Assembly (NCBI RefSeq): GCF_022538055.1
Contig: NZ_JAKZAM010000032.1
Coordinates: forward strand, 1 to 63,199
Direction: 5' to 3'
DNA: 63,199 bases
DNA from: Cognataquiflexum nitidum
GTDB lineage: Bacteria > Bacteroidota > Bacteroidia > Cytophagales > Cyclobacteriaceae
Shown: one piece after another, positions 16,329 to 25,703 of the stretch
How the letters are laid out: every line of letters starts with the position of its first letter
How positions within the stretch are numbered: the first letter of the stretch is position 1
Notes under the pieces: model-generated
What the model was told of the DNA's origin: nothing
The model's database searches: none
Seen by the model: the letters and a program-made list of their open reading frames with translations, nothing else
Translations under genes and position numbers: made by a program

Positions 16329-17009
16329 ATGAGAGCATATTGGTGGAAAATCCTGACTGTAGCCTTGTTGGCCTTTACCCTCACAGCCGGACTTCTCCTT
16401 GACGTACCGAGGTTACCCATCCTGAATGAGACGATTAGGGCCCTGCATTTCCATGTCACGATGTGGTTTGGGATGATATTGATGCTGATGGTTGCGGTGG
16501 TTTACAGCGTCAAATTTCTCCGAAGCAACGACCTCAAGCATGATGACATGGCGCTTGAGTTTACCAATGCGGCGATCTTGTTTGGCGTATTGGGAATTGT
16601 CACAGGCATGCTTTGGGCCAAATTCACTTGGGGGGATTATTGGAGCGGTGATCCAAAACAGAATGCTTCCGCCATCGGGCTTTTGATGTATTTTGCCTAC
16701 CTTATTTTGAGAAATTCACTCACTGATGTCCATCAAAGGGCCCGAATCGGTGCCGTTTATAACATTTTTGCATTCGCGGCCTTTATACCCTTGATATTTG
16801 TCTTACCAAGACTGACAGACAGTCTCCACCCCGGCAACGGCGGCAATCCCGGATTCAATGCCTATGACTTGGACAGCAAACTCAGGATGGTGTTTTATCC
16901 CGCGATCATTGCCTGGACACTATTGGGAACTTGGATCAGTACCATAAGGGTCAGGCTGAGAAGAATTGAAAGAAAGTTTGAAGATAAATTGCTCAATCAG
17001 GTATCATGA
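16329..17009 (+). CDS. ccmC: Cytochrome c maturation protein CcmC
   Basis: 226 residues from the ATG at 16329 (MRAYWWKIL). The frame is open to 16146, but that stretch is repeat sequence. Six membrane segments are expected. The WWD-type haem-handling motif is WAKFTWGDYWSGDPKQNA near residue 97, with flanking His at HFHVTMWFG (about 42) and HPGNGG (about 157). CcmC loads haem onto CcmE in the periplasm. Its stop overlaps the start of the CcmD-like gene (ATGA). Confidence 0.92.
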   Translation: MRAYWWKILTVALLAFTLTAGLLLDVPRLPILNETIRALHFHVTMWFGMILMLMVAVVYSVKFLRSNDLKHDDMALEFTNAAILFGVLGIVTGMLWAKFTWGDYWSGDPKQNASAIGLLMYFAYLILRNSLTDVHQRARIGAVYNIFAFAAFIPLIFVLPRLTDSLHPGNGGNPGFNAYDLDSKLRMVFYPAIIAWTLLGTWISTIRVRLRRIERKFEDKLLNQVS

Positions 17010-17251
17010 AAAAATGGCTCATAATAATGTTCATGGCATTCAGTCTGAGTGCTTTCGGACAGGAGAAAATTGAAATCAATGAAAACGATTATCAAAACTC
17101 CACCGTTGAAATGGCGGATGTGATGCGGTCCGAGGGAAAAATCTACGTTTTGGTAGGTATCATCGGGATCGTTTTTGCGGGATTATTGGTTTATGTGATC
17201 AGTACGGATAGGAAAGTCAGCCGATTGGAAAAGGCATTGAAAGAAGAATAA
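17006..17251 (+). CDS. CcmD-like small membrane protein
   Basis: 81 residues. Signal-like N-terminus to AFGQ (about residue 19), then one membrane segment at about 46-66 (VGIIGIVFAGLLVYVIS) and a charged tail RKVSRLEKALKEE. The position between ccmC and ccmE, size and single helix fit the CcmD family of Bacteroidota, which stabilises the CcmC-CcmE interaction. Overlaps ccmC by 4 bp. Confidence 0.75.
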   Translation: MKKWLIIMFMAFSLSAFGQEKIEINENDYQNSTVEMADVMRSEGKIYVLVGIIGIVFAGLLVYVISTDRKVSRLEKALKEE

Positions 17252-17319
17252 ACGATTGCAAAACTCCTGCAGTAAAAAAGAGTTAATAAGCTGAAATCAA
17301 GATAGTAAATCGATAGAAA

Positions 17320-17736
17320 ATGAAAAAGGGACATATAATTGGTTTGGGAATCATTGCTGTCGCGATCATCATCATCATGTCAATGATAGGGGATGCAAGT
17401 ACTTACGAAAGTTTTTCCAATGCCAAAGCCATGAAAACCAAAGGCGATGACAAGGCCATCCACGTGGTGGGTCAACTGAAGAAGGCCCAAACAGGTGATG
17501 TTGTCGGGATCGAAGTCAATGAGGATAAGACCTCCTTCTATTTCCTGATGGTGGATAATGAAGGCACAGAACAAAAGGTCTTTTACAATGAACCGGTGCC
17601 ACCGGATTTTTCAAGAGCTGAACAAGTGGTGGTCATCGGTGCTTACAAGGACCAAGAACTCTTTGTAGCAGACAAAATCCTGATGAAGTGCCCTTCCAAA
17701 TATCAGGAAACCGAGCTCAAGACAGCCGGAATGTAA
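17320..17736 (+). CDS. ccmE: Cytochrome c maturation haem chaperone CcmE, CxxxY type
   Basis: 138 residues, with an N-terminal membrane anchor (IIGLGIIAVAIIIIMSMIG) and an OB-fold periplasmic domain (IHVVGQLKKAQTGDVVGIE, QVVVIGAYKDQELFVADKIL). In classical CcmE the haem is bound covalently by His in HxxxY. Here the corresponding stretch is KCPSKY, with Cys124 and Tyr128, that is a CxxxY form. Such variants are known from archaea, Desulfovibrio and some other bacteria. It carries haem from CcmC to CcmF. It lies 68 bp after the CcmD-like gene and 28 bp before ccmF. Confidence 0.9.
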   Translation: MKKGHIIGLGIIAVAIIIIMSMIGDASTYESFSNAKAMKTKGDDKAIHVVGQLKKAQTGDVVGIEVNEDKTSFYFLMVDNEGTEQKVFYNEPVPPDFSRAEQVVVIGAYKDQELFVADKILMKCPSKYQETELKTAGM

Positions 17737-17764
17737 ATTAGTTTTCCCTCTGATTCCATTTAAC

Positions 17765-20296
17765 ATGATCAATACCTTTATAGGTAATTTAGGCCACTTT
17801 GCATTGATTCTAGCTTTTGTCAGTGCCTTGGTTACTGCCTACTCTTATTATCAATACACAATTGCACAGGAATTGGACAAAGCCAATTGGAGGCGGTTCA
17901 GTAGAGTTACATTTTATGTCCATTCTTTGGCAAGTGTGACGGTGGCATTTGCACTTTTTGAGATTATTTACAACCACCGGTTTGAATACTTCTACTCTTA
18001 TTCCCATTCATCCAAAGCGCTCCCGGTCCATTATATGATCTCCAGTTTTTGGGAAGGTCAAGAAGGGGCATTTATCCTTTGGATTGTTTGGAATGTGGTT
18101 TTGGGGTTGGTCCTGATCCATACCAACAAATTCTGGGAAGGTCCTGTGATGATCGTCTTTGCTTTGGTTCAGGCATTCCTTGTATCCATGATTTTGGGTG
18201 TGGTGATCGGAGATTTGAAGATCGGTAGTTCGCCGTTTATTCTTTTGAGAGATGCTATCTCCGCGCCGATTTTCCAGATCAATCCTGACTTTAAGCCGGA
18301 AGATGGAACCGGTCTGAATCCTTTGCTTCAAAATATCTGGATGGTGATCCATCCTCCGACTTTGTTTCTTGGTTATGCTTCCACGCTAGTTCCCTTTGCA
18401 TTTTTGATGGGTGGACTGGCTACCAAAAGATACTCTGAGTGGGTTCGTCCTGCTTTGCCTTGGGCACAATTCTCCGCCATGATCCTCGGAATGGGGATCA
18501 TCATGGGGGCTTATTGGGCATATGTTACCTTGAATTTTGGAGGCTATTGGAATTGGGATCCTGTCGAAAATGCCGTTTATGTCCCATGGCTGATCATGGT
18601 CGCGGCAATTCATACGATGATCACTTTCAAGAAAAGCAGTACTGCTTTGAAGTCTTCCATCGTCTTGGTCATTGCTTCCTTTATTTTGGTACTGTATGCA
18701 ACATTCTTGGTGAGAAGTGGGGTATTGGGTGATTCTTCTGTTCACTCTTTTACTGACTTGGGTTTGTCAGGTCAGTTGTTGATTTACATGTTGTTTTTCC
18801 TTTTTGTCGCCATTTTCTTGGCAGCTAAAAATTGGAAACATATTCCTACTTCAGAAAAAGAGGCATCTGTCTATTCTCGTGAATTCTGGATTTTTATTGG
18901 GGCAACTACTTTGGCATTGATGGCTTTCCAGGTAATCCTTCCTACTTCCATTCCTGTTTGGAATGCTTTGGTAGAAAGTTTCGGAGGCATCTCCAACATG
19001 GCACCTCCTGCGGATCAGATTGGATTTTATACCAAATTCCAGCTTTGGTTTGCAGTGGCAGTGGCATTGCTGACAGCGGTAGGGCAGTTTTTCTGGTGGA
19101 ACAAAATGGACCCTAAAGCCCTGAGAGAAGCACTTGTAATGCCCTACATCATATCGGTCGTCATATCAGCGCTGATTATTGTCTTTGGGAAGGTTTATGA
19201 TATTCCTTACATCATCGTGGTTTTGGCCTCAGTATTCACCATTGTTGCCAATTCTTCTATTTTGATTAAACTCATAAAAAAGTCCAGCTTCAAATTGGCA
19301 GGGGGGTCGTTGGCACATATTGGGCTTGGGATGATGCTGATCGGGATTATGTTTTCTTCAGGATATTCCGAAATCATTTCTTACAACCTTTCGGGCTTGA
19401 CTTACAGCAATTCGTGGGAAGAAGAAATGAACAAGGAACACGTCCTGCTTTGGATCAACAAACCCACTCAAATCAAAGATTATACAGCCGTCTATCGTGG
19501 CAGACAGAAAAAAGTGGTTGGTGTACCCGGATTTGTGAACGTCAAGCAACTCAAATCCACCGGAGAAATCAATGAAGCCACAGCCTTGGAAGATATTGTA
19601 GCAAGAGGAAGAACTTACTTTGCCAAAGGTGATAAAGTCAATATTGTCTTAGAGGAAAATGATTATTTCCAGATTGATTACTTTAAAGATTCTGTTTTCC
19701 AGTTTTCTCTGAATCCTATGTCGCAATTCAATTCTTCTATGGGATTGATCTCCTCGCCGGATTCCAAAAGATTCGTCAACAGGGATTTGTATACCTATGT
19801 TTCCGCCATCAATGACTATGAAGATCCGGAATGGAGGGAAGATGAATTCTATGAAGTGGCCCCGGGGGAGACATTCTATATTTCTGACTTTGTGACCACC
19901 TTTGAAGGAGGGGAAGTTCTCAGTCAGGTTGAGGGCTTGGATTTGAGGGAAGGTGATGTCGCGGTAAAAGCCAAGTTGGTAGTTATGGATTATGATGTGG
20001 AGAAAAGATTGGAGCCTATTTTTATCATCCGTGACAATCAGGTCGGAAAGATTGCCGCCATAGACAATGAACTCGGTGTCAAAGTGGAATTGGAAAATAT
20101 CAAACCGGAGACCAATACATTTTCTTTCAAAGTCAACAGGTATCAAAAAGACTATGTGGTATTGAAGGCGATACTGATGCCGCAGATCAATATCCTATGG
20201 GTCGGGACCATCCTGGTGCTGATAGGTTTTTGTGTTGCCATCTACAGAAGGTATGATGAATTCAAAAAAATGAGGGACAAAGGTCTGGAAGCCTAA
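17765..20296 (+). CDS. ccmF: Cytochrome c haem lyase subunit CcmF
   Basis: 843 residues, long for the family (about 650 in Proteobacteria) because of an extended periplasmic domain at about 545-800 before the last membrane helix. The tryptophan-rich motif GGYWNWDPVENAVYVPW sits near residue 258, with nearby conserved His (IHTMITF) and an upstream HPPTLFLGY. CcmF attaches haem from CcmE to CxxCH motifs of apocytochromes. Last gene of the ccm group and followed by a strong terminator at 20318. Confidence 0.95.
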   Translation: MINTFIGNLGHFALILAFVSALVTAYSYYQYTIAQELDKANWRRFSRVTFYVHSLASVTVAFALFEIIYNHRFEYFYSYSHSSKALPVHYMISSFWEGQEGAFILWIVWNVVLGLVLIHTNKFWEGPVMIVFALVQAFLVSMILGVVIGDLKIGSSPFILLRDAISAPIFQINPDFKPEDGTGLNPLLQNIWMVIHPPTLFLGYASTLVPFAFLMGGLATKRYSEWVRPALPWAQFSAMILGMGIIMGAYWAYVTLNFGGYWNWDPVENAVYVPWLIMVAAIHTMITFKKSSTALKSSIVLVIASFILVLYATFLVRSGVLGDSSVHSFTDLGLSGQLLIYMLFFLFVAIFLAAKNWKHIPTSEKEASVYSREFWIFIGATTLALMAFQVILPTSIPVWNALVESFGGISNMAPPADQIGFYTKFQLWFAVAVALLTAVGQFFWWNKMDPKALREALVMPYIISVVISALIIVFGKVYDIPYIIVVLASVFTIVANSSILIKLIKKSSFKLAGGSLAHIGLGMMLIGIMFSSGYSEIISYNLSGLTYSNSWEEEMNKEHVLLWINKPTQIKDYTAVYRGRQKKVVGVPGFVNVKQLKSTGEINEATALEDIVARGRTYFAKGDKVNIVLEENDYFQIDYFKDSVFQFSLNPMSQFNSSMGLISSPDSKRFVNRDLYTYVSAINDYEDPEWREDEFYEVAPGETFYISDFVTTFEGGEVLSQVEGLDLREGDVAVKAKLVVMDYDVEKRLEPIFIIRDNQVGKIAAIDNELGVKVELENIKPETNTFSFKVNRYQKDYVVLKAILMPQINILWVGTILVLIGFCVAIYRRYDEFKKMRDKGLEA

Positions 20297-20317
20297 ATCC
20301 CCGACTAAGTTCAAGAC

Positions 20318-20361
20318 CCAAAAGCCCTAAAGATATCTCCTTTAGGGCTTTTGGTTTTTTT
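20318..20361 (+). terminator. Intrinsic terminator of ccm operon
   Basis: A 15 bp perfect stem, CCAAAAGCCCTAAAG (20318-20332) with CTTTAGGGCTTTTGG (20340-20354), followed by seven T. Confidence 0.9.
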
Positions 20362-20392
20362 AGAATCACGGCAAAAGATATATATTTCATCT

Positions 20393-21169
20393 ATGAAATT
20401 TAAGATTGCAATATTGGGAACCGGCAACGTTGCCTGGCATTTGGCCCCGGCCTTGGAAGAGGCAGGGCATACTGTGACAGAAATTTACGGGAGAGATATC
20501 ATGGAAGCGGAAAAACTGACTGGCAGGTTGTATACTGCAGAGGCCAAGAGTGACCTTGATTTTTCCGATTCAGAGGCAGAAGTCTTTATTTTAGCGGTCA
20601 GTGATCAAGTCATCTCTGAACTCGCAGATGAAATTATTTTGCCGGAAGAAAGTATCCTTGTCCATACTTCAGGTTCCGTTCCCTTGGATATTTTGGGTTA
20701 CAGTTCAGCTTCGTATACAGGTATTTTTTACCCATTGCAGACTTTCAGCAAAGACAGGAAAGTTGACTTTGGAGATGTCCCCTTTCTCTTAGAATCTGAG
20801 GATCAAGCTGCGCTTCAAAAACTAAAGAAACTTGCAAAATCACTTTCCCCCCATCAATACCTGATCAAATCCAGGGACAGGATGGCATTGCACGTGGCTG
20901 CAGTTTTTGCAAGCAATTTTTCCAATCATATGCTGAGGCTTTCTGAAGAAATTATGGCAAGGCAAGGTTTGGATTTTGAAATGCTCAAGCCACTTATCAT
21001 AGAAACCATAAGTAAAAGTCTCGAATTGGGAGCCAAACGTGCACAGACAGGTCCTGCAAGGCGGGTAGACTTAAATACATTGGATACCCACTTCCAATTT
21101 TTGAATTATAATGAACAGATCGCTGAAATTTATAAGCTCATTTCTCAGGATATTATTGATTCCTACTGA
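20393..21169 (+). CDS. Rossmann-fold and DUF2520 domain protein
   Basis: 258 residues from the ATG at 20393. An upstream TTG lies inside the terminator and is unlikely. Residues 5-30 carry the dinucleotide motif ILGTGNVAWHLAPAL (GxGxxA). The C-terminal half from about 130 is helical and matches DUF2520 (HVAAVFASNFSNHML, LELGAKRAQTGPARRVD). It is related to F420- or NADP-dependent oxidoreductases and ketopantoate reductase-like proteins. Substrate unknown. A TATATTTC box (20381-20388) just before the ATG may be its promoter. Confidence 0.85.
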   Translation: MKFKIAILGTGNVAWHLAPALEEAGHTVTEIYGRDIMEAEKLTGRLYTAEAKSDLDFSDSEAEVFILAVSDQVISELADEIILPEESILVHTSGSVPLDILGYSSASYTGIFYPLQTFSKDRKVDFGDVPFLLESEDQAALQKLKKLAKSLSPHQYLIKSRDRMALHVAAVFASNFSNHMLRLSEEIMARQGLDFEMLKPLIIETISKSLELGAKRAQTGPARRVDLNTLDTHFQFLNYNEQIAEIYKLISQDIIDSY

Positions 21170-21197
21170 AAAATACCCCCTTTAGGGTATTTTTCAG
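21166..21197 (+). terminator. Terminator of DUF2520 gene
   Basis: CTGAAAAATACCC (21166-21178) pairs with GGGTATTTTTCAG (21185-21197) and overlaps the stop codon. A second hairpin, AGTGGCTGTC/GACAGCCACT with a T-run (21297-21330), follows. Confidence 0.7.
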
Positions 21198-21329
21198 AGG
21201 TTGCAGATCCCGTATATTTGATATGGGTGATTAAGCAACTTTTTGAGCTTTATTGTTTCGTATAATGATTCAGAATTTGAATTTTTGACTATATCAAGTG
21301 GCTGTCCGGAAAATGACAGCCACTCTTTT

Positions 21330-22205
21330 TTAATGATGCCAGCTTCCAAATTTCCCTTGCTGGTAATCCCTGTAAGCTTCCATTATTTCCTGCTGCGTAT
21401 TCATAACAAATGGACCTTGGGCCACCATCGGTTCGTTGAAAGGTTTTGCATGGCCAAGAATCAGGACTGTATCATTATAAGCTTCTACAGATAAATTTCC
21501 GCCATCGTTGGTAAATTCCACTAGGTTTCTAAAAGGGATTTTCTCCCCCAAAATCTTGACCTCTCCTCGGACTATATAGAAAAATACATTTTCTCCAACA
21601 GGAATTGTTTTATTGAATTTTCCTCCTTTTTCCATAGTGATGGTGCTCAGGAACATCGGACTCAATGTTTCAAAAGATCCATTGTGCCCATCCCATTCGC
21701 CGGCAATCATCTGTACAGAAACTTTTCCTCCTGACAGTTCGAAATGATTGATTTCCTCCTTTTGCAGACCGATGTACCTTGGTTCAGTCATTTTCAATCT
21801 TGCGGGAAGGTTGATCCAAAGTTGCAGGATTTCCAGATCACCACCCTCCTTTTTGAATGAGGAAGAAGAGACCTCCGAATGAATGAGACCTCTACCTGCT
21901 GTCATCCATTGAATCCCACCCGATTCGATCACAGATTCATGACCACTTGAATCCTGATGCATAATATCACCGGCAAGGATAAAAGTAACCGTTTCCATCC
22001 CTCTGTGGGGATGTGGCCCAAAAGGAAGTCCTCGGTTATTTTTTGGGTAAGTCTGGAAACCATGGTGGTTCAAAAAAATAAAAGGATCAATCTGCCTAAG
22101 CTTCGGAGAGGGAAGCGGGTTGTAAGTAATGAGATCTGCAATAGGTTGGTAGCTTGCAGGATGTATTTCTTTGATGGTCATAGATTCTATTGTATGTATA
22201 AACAT
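21330..22205 (-). CDS. Pirin family protein
   Basis: 291 residues, with an alternative in-frame ATG at residue 9. Two cupin domains. The metal site is seen in GPHPHRGMETVTFILAG (about 62-78) and TAGRGLIHSE (about 101-110), giving the His/His/His/Glu set of pirins. The C-terminal domain has FYIVRGEVKILGE. Pirins are iron-binding cytosolic proteins and some have quercetinase activity. The physiological substrate cannot be told. Single gene. Confidence 0.9.
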   Translation of the reverse strand: MFIHTIESMTIKEIHPASYQPIADLITYNPLPSPKLRQIDPFIFLNHHGFQTYPKNNRGLPFGPHPHRGMETVTFILAGDIMHQDSSGHESVIESGGIQWMTAGRGLIHSEVSSSSFKKEGGDLEILQLWINLPARLKMTEPRYIGLQKEEINHFELSGGKVSVQMIAGEWDGHNGSFETLSPMFLSTITMEKGGKFNKTIPVGENVFFYIVRGEVKILGEKIPFRNLVEFTNDGGNLSVEAYNDTVLILGHAKPFNEPMVAQGPFVMNTQQEIMEAYRDYQQGKFGSWHH

Positions 22206-22242
22206 TCAATATGATTTCCTTCATAAATGTTCCCCTTAGGGC

Positions 22243-22269
22243 AAAAAAAAACCTGAATTTCTTCAGGTT
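22243..22269 (-). terminator. Terminator downstream of desaturase gene
   Basis: On the minus strand AACCTGAA pairs with TTCAGGTT, followed by nine T (22243-22251 on the plus strand are A). Confidence 0.75.
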
Positions 22270-22416
22270 CCTTATTTTAAAATGTAGGCTTCCTTTTCCG
22301 AGTCCATATAAAAACTGGGTTCCAAGTTCAATTTCAGTTGCTATGGACTGTGGTCGATTATCTGAAACTCTGAGCGCCTTCTTAATTATGCAGCAGGGTA
22401 GCAGATAATCATATTT

Positions 22417-23418
22417 TTATTTCAACCAAGCTAAAGATATTTCATCGGGTGCTTTCATCCTGTCGGCAAGCCTCATATACCTGTCGGAAAGATTTGCCAG
22501 GTAATCTTGAGCCTTGGAAGCCACATCATTGAGTCCTGTAAGGTTTTGGATGTCCCAAAGTTTGACCAGGTGTTCGATGATTCTGGCATAATCCCAACCT
22601 GTGTAAACACCGATTTTTTGGGTGATTGCAGAGAATTGATCAAAAAGAGTAGGGTTGCTACTGCCTTTTCCCATCAAAACTGCAGGCATGACAATTTGCT
22701 TGCGCATCATCTTTTCAAAAGCCAGAATCGCTCCGTTGGGATCAATTTCGAAAATTTCACTCATGAAGCTTTTGTATGCTTTTTCATGCCTTGCCTCATC
22801 TCCTGCAATGGTTTTGCAGATTCTTGAAAGCACATCATCTCCGGCTTTATCAGCCAATTTCCCTGTATTCACATGGGAGATTTTTGTAGCCCTCTCCTGA
22901 AATGAAGTGTAAATCATTGCCTGATAAGGATCCTTTTCTGATTTTGGATCAAAACCGTTGTAAATCAACCTGTGAATGGTCTGTTCTACTTTTTTCATAT
23001 CTGCGCGACCGGATAGGTAGAGGTATTTGTTGAGCAGGTCACCATGACGGTTTTCTTCTGCAGTCCATGCTTTAGACCATTTTACCCATCCTGAATTGCT
23101 CAGAAGGCTTCCTTCTACATTGATTCCTTCCAATAAATTGAAATAGGTCTGATAGCTTGGGAGCGCCTCTTCGGTGATCATATTTCCGATGAGGGAAGTG
23201 ATGATGGTATCAGGGATTCCGGCTGCTCTTTCCTGAAGTTTTTTGACCTCGTCAAAAGCATCAGGTTGACCCATGTCGGGTAAAAAATCAGAAGGTTGCC
23301 AGCATTCATCCGGGTCTACCAATATTGTTTCTACGGCATTGTTGACGAAGCCATCCAGCTGGGAAATGACCTCCATGTTTTTTTCTAGTTCGTAATTGAT
23401 ATTTTCTGAATTATTCAT
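22417..23418 (-). CDS. Acyl-ACP desaturase (di-iron)
   Basis: 333 residues. Both iron-binding helices are present: TAEENRHGDLLNKY near residue 118 and GDEARHEKAYKSF near 205, the two E/DExxRH motifs of soluble stearoyl-ACP desaturases. Other family segments are SLIGNMITEEALPSYQT and GIPDTIITS. It introduces a double bond into acyl chains on acyl carrier protein in the cytoplasm, using O2 and ferredoxin. Single gene with a downstream terminator. Regioselectivity cannot be read from the sequence. Confidence 0.92.
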   Translation of the reverse strand: MNNSENINYELEKNMEVISQLDGFVNNAVETILVDPDECWQPSDFLPDMGQPDAFDEVKKLQERAAGIPDTIITSLIGNMITEEALPSYQTYFNLLEGINVEGSLLSNSGWVKWSKAWTAEENRHGDLLNKYLYLSGRADMKKVEQTIHRLIYNGFDPKSEKDPYQAMIYTSFQERATKISHVNTGKLADKAGDDVLSRICKTIAGDEARHEKAYKSFMSEIFEIDPNGAILAFEKMMRKQIVMPAVLMGKGSSNPTLFDQFSAITQKIGVYTGWDYARIIEHLVKLWDIQNLTGLNDVASKAQDYLANLSDRYMRLADRMKAPDEISLAWLK

Positions 23419-23586
23419 GACTTTTTATTTTTTGCCTTTAAAAACCTTTGTCAAGTAAAGAATAAGTGTCAATAAAGGCAGCAATCGTACTATTTGTATA
23501 AGTTCTAAGTAAAGGTAATCACATTTAGTGTCATTAGGTACTAAGAAACCCAATTTCTGAAACGGGTTTCTCTGTTTTACAATTGA

Positions 23587-25302
23587 TTATTTTGTCAGTA
23601 TCCAGGTTTTTTGGTTGAAATTAGAAGGTGCGGTCTCCTTGAGTCTTTTCCCGATTTTGTCCAGGTACATGGTATTGTATCTTAGCCTGGTGATGTAATT
23701 GGGCTGGGTGGGGTCGCCGTTCCAGCAATGCTCGGCTCTATCGCCGTATTTAACCTCACCGCCATAATAAGGTTCAGAAGTTTTTTCAAGGAACTCCTCG
23801 GTAAGATAAACGGCATTATTCAGGTAGTAATTGTCCATGTCCCCACAGTAGATGTGGATTTTCCCTTCTAAATCTTTCCCCAACTTAGACCAATCTCTTT
23901 CCATGATATAGCGCAGGTCAAAGTTTTCTTTCCAATGATTTGCCACTTCTTTGTCTATTTCTCCGGAATACCTGTCCCAAATGGGTTTTGGATAGCCATC
24001 CTCCCCGACAGGTGAATAGACCGCCTGCCAGACGTCCCATTGGTCACCGGACCTTGTTTTGGTACCGCCGAGAGCAAGTTCCTTGTGGTTCATGTCTTTG
24101 ACCATAGCCGAAACATGCCCTAGGTAATTTCTTTTTCCAACCCGGTCGGTAGTCCTGAAAGGTCCGTTGAGGTAATAGGCATTTTGATCTTCGTATATAT
24201 TCACCGTAGTAAATGCCCGGAAATCTATCGGGTCAGGACAAGCCGCAAAGCAGCCATTGTATTCTTTGGGATACATCACCTGTACAGCCAAAGCTTCCCA
24301 CCCTCCAGTCGAACCGCCATAGGTGAACCTTGACCAACCTTCTCCGATTCCCCGGAATTGCTCCTCAATATGTGGGATCAATTCGTAGGTAATCGCATCG
24401 CCATAGGGTCCGATATTTTCCGAGTTGACGGCATAGCTGTCGTCATAGAATGGGTTGGCATGTTGGATTTCGATGATGATGAATTTTTGAAAATCAGGAG
24501 AAATCCATTTCTGGTAAAAATCATAAGCCTCCTGCTGTTCGATTTTTTCATAGCCATAGATATTGAAGCGGGCATTGTAGGTTTCTTCGATGTTTTCGTC
24601 AGGTGGCGTGGTCCTGAATCCGCCAAAATCTGAAGGAAAATGGCCATGATAGATCATCAAAGGGTAATATTCATTCGGGTTTTTGTCAAAATCCCTAGGC
24701 AATAAAACATGTGCTCCTAAATAAATATCCCTTCCCCAAAAGTCAGAAAGCAACTTACTTTTGAATTTGATGTGCTTGATAAATTCTGTATCCTCAGGTT
24801 CTGAGACAGGTGGGATGATTTGATCAATGTTGATCTCAATACCTGATTCCCCATCCCATGAGATTTTCTGGGGAACACTGTAAATATTACCTGGAGTCCT
24901 CGCCCATTGCCTGCCTTCCCATTGGTCGACAGGCATCTTGATGACATGCCCATCTGCCCGGTTGAAGGTCTCGTGTTTTACAATAAAAGCCTGCACCCAA
25001 TAGTCGCCTGCAGGGATTTCCTGCCAGTTTTCGATGGGATATCCAAATGTCCCAAAATCAAAAGATAATGAGTTTCCAGCCTGATAATCCTCAAAATCCA
25101 TTCCCATCACCTGGGCCGAAGTGATATCATCTGACACCGCAAACCTCGGCTCTTTTTTTTCATCATGGTGAAAAAGCAGTAACAGCCTACCGTCTTTTAT
25201 GCCCTCTGCTAATTTTGGCTCGATAGTAATCTTGGCGGATGGGGTAGTAGGGGTATTGCACGAAACAATCAGCAATAACATCAGGAAAGACAGCAGCCTC
25301 AT
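23587..25302 (-). CDS. Esterase-like lipoprotein (alpha/beta hydrolase fold)
   Basis: 571 residues, with signal and lipobox (LLIVSC, Cys15). The first 180 residues are beta-rich (WQEIPAGDYWVQAFIVKHET). The second part is an esterase D/enterochelin esterase-like hydrolase, with the nucleophile elbow YGGSTGGWEALAVQ near residue 335 (Ser in GGSTGG), an upstream PLMIYHGHFP (oxyanion region) and a late His in AEHCWNGD as a candidate catalytic base. An acidic partner is likely IYCGDMDNYY. It should act at the cell envelope on an ester or peptide substrate that cannot be specified. Single gene. Confidence 0.8.
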   Translation of the reverse strand: MRLLSFLMLLLIVSCNTPTTPSAKITIEPKLAEGIKDGRLLLLFHHDEKKEPRFAVSDDITSAQVMGMDFEDYQAGNSLSFDFGTFGYPIENWQEIPAGDYWVQAFIVKHETFNRADGHVIKMPVDQWEGRQWARTPGNIYSVPQKISWDGESGIEINIDQIIPPVSEPEDTEFIKHIKFKSKLLSDFWGRDIYLGAHVLLPRDFDKNPNEYYPLMIYHGHFPSDFGGFRTTPPDENIEETYNARFNIYGYEKIEQQEAYDFYQKWISPDFQKFIIIEIQHANPFYDDSYAVNSENIGPYGDAITYELIPHIEEQFRGIGEGWSRFTYGGSTGGWEALAVQVMYPKEYNGCFAACPDPIDFRAFTTVNIYEDQNAYYLNGPFRTTDRVGKRNYLGHVSAMVKDMNHKELALGGTKTRSGDQWDVWQAVYSPVGEDGYPKPIWDRYSGEIDKEVANHWKENFDLRYIMERDWSKLGKDLEGKIHIYCGDMDNYYLNNAVYLTEEFLEKTSEPYYGGEVKYGDRAEHCWNGDPTQPNYITRLRYNTMYLDKIGKRLKETAPSNFNQKTWILTK

Positions 25303-25703
25303 AGGAATCTTCTTTGGTTTCTTTCAATTTAGCCAAATTTCCATTTATAGGATTCAAGTAGAAAAATCTATTACATAAGCGGATAGAAAATCCTTTTTTT
25401 ATCAAATTCTGACCGTCTGTCTATAAGAAAGACAGAAGTCGGAAGAACCCCGGTTGCCGGAGGGCAGGGATGTACCGGGCATTTCAGTCAGCATTAAGAA
25501 TAAAATGAATTGCGTAAATCCGTATAAATTATCCTTAAATTTTTACTTTAATCTTTTATATTGACTTCCCAATGTAGTGTTGTTGCCTTATGAAAACCTT
25601 TTCCAAAGTTGGGAGAAGAGCATAAGAATCTTAAAACATCCATTGCGAACTTTGGAAAAGTTTATCCAATCTCCCCAAACTAAAAAATATTGATTGACTT
25701 GCT
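25303..25703. promoter_or_regulatory. Divergent intergenic region with 13 bp inverted repeat
   Basis: Gap between the esterase and dipeptidase genes. CTTTTCCAAAGTT (25598-25610) is repeated inverted as AACTTTGGAAAAG (25648-25660), 44 bp upstream of the dipeptidase ATG. A GC-richer stretch, CCGGTTGCCGGAGGGCAGGG, lies near 25451. No gene seen. Confidence 0.45.

Noticed and set aside
22211..22408. Small ORF between pirin and desaturase
   Set aside because: It runs through a terminator hairpin and has no protein-like features.
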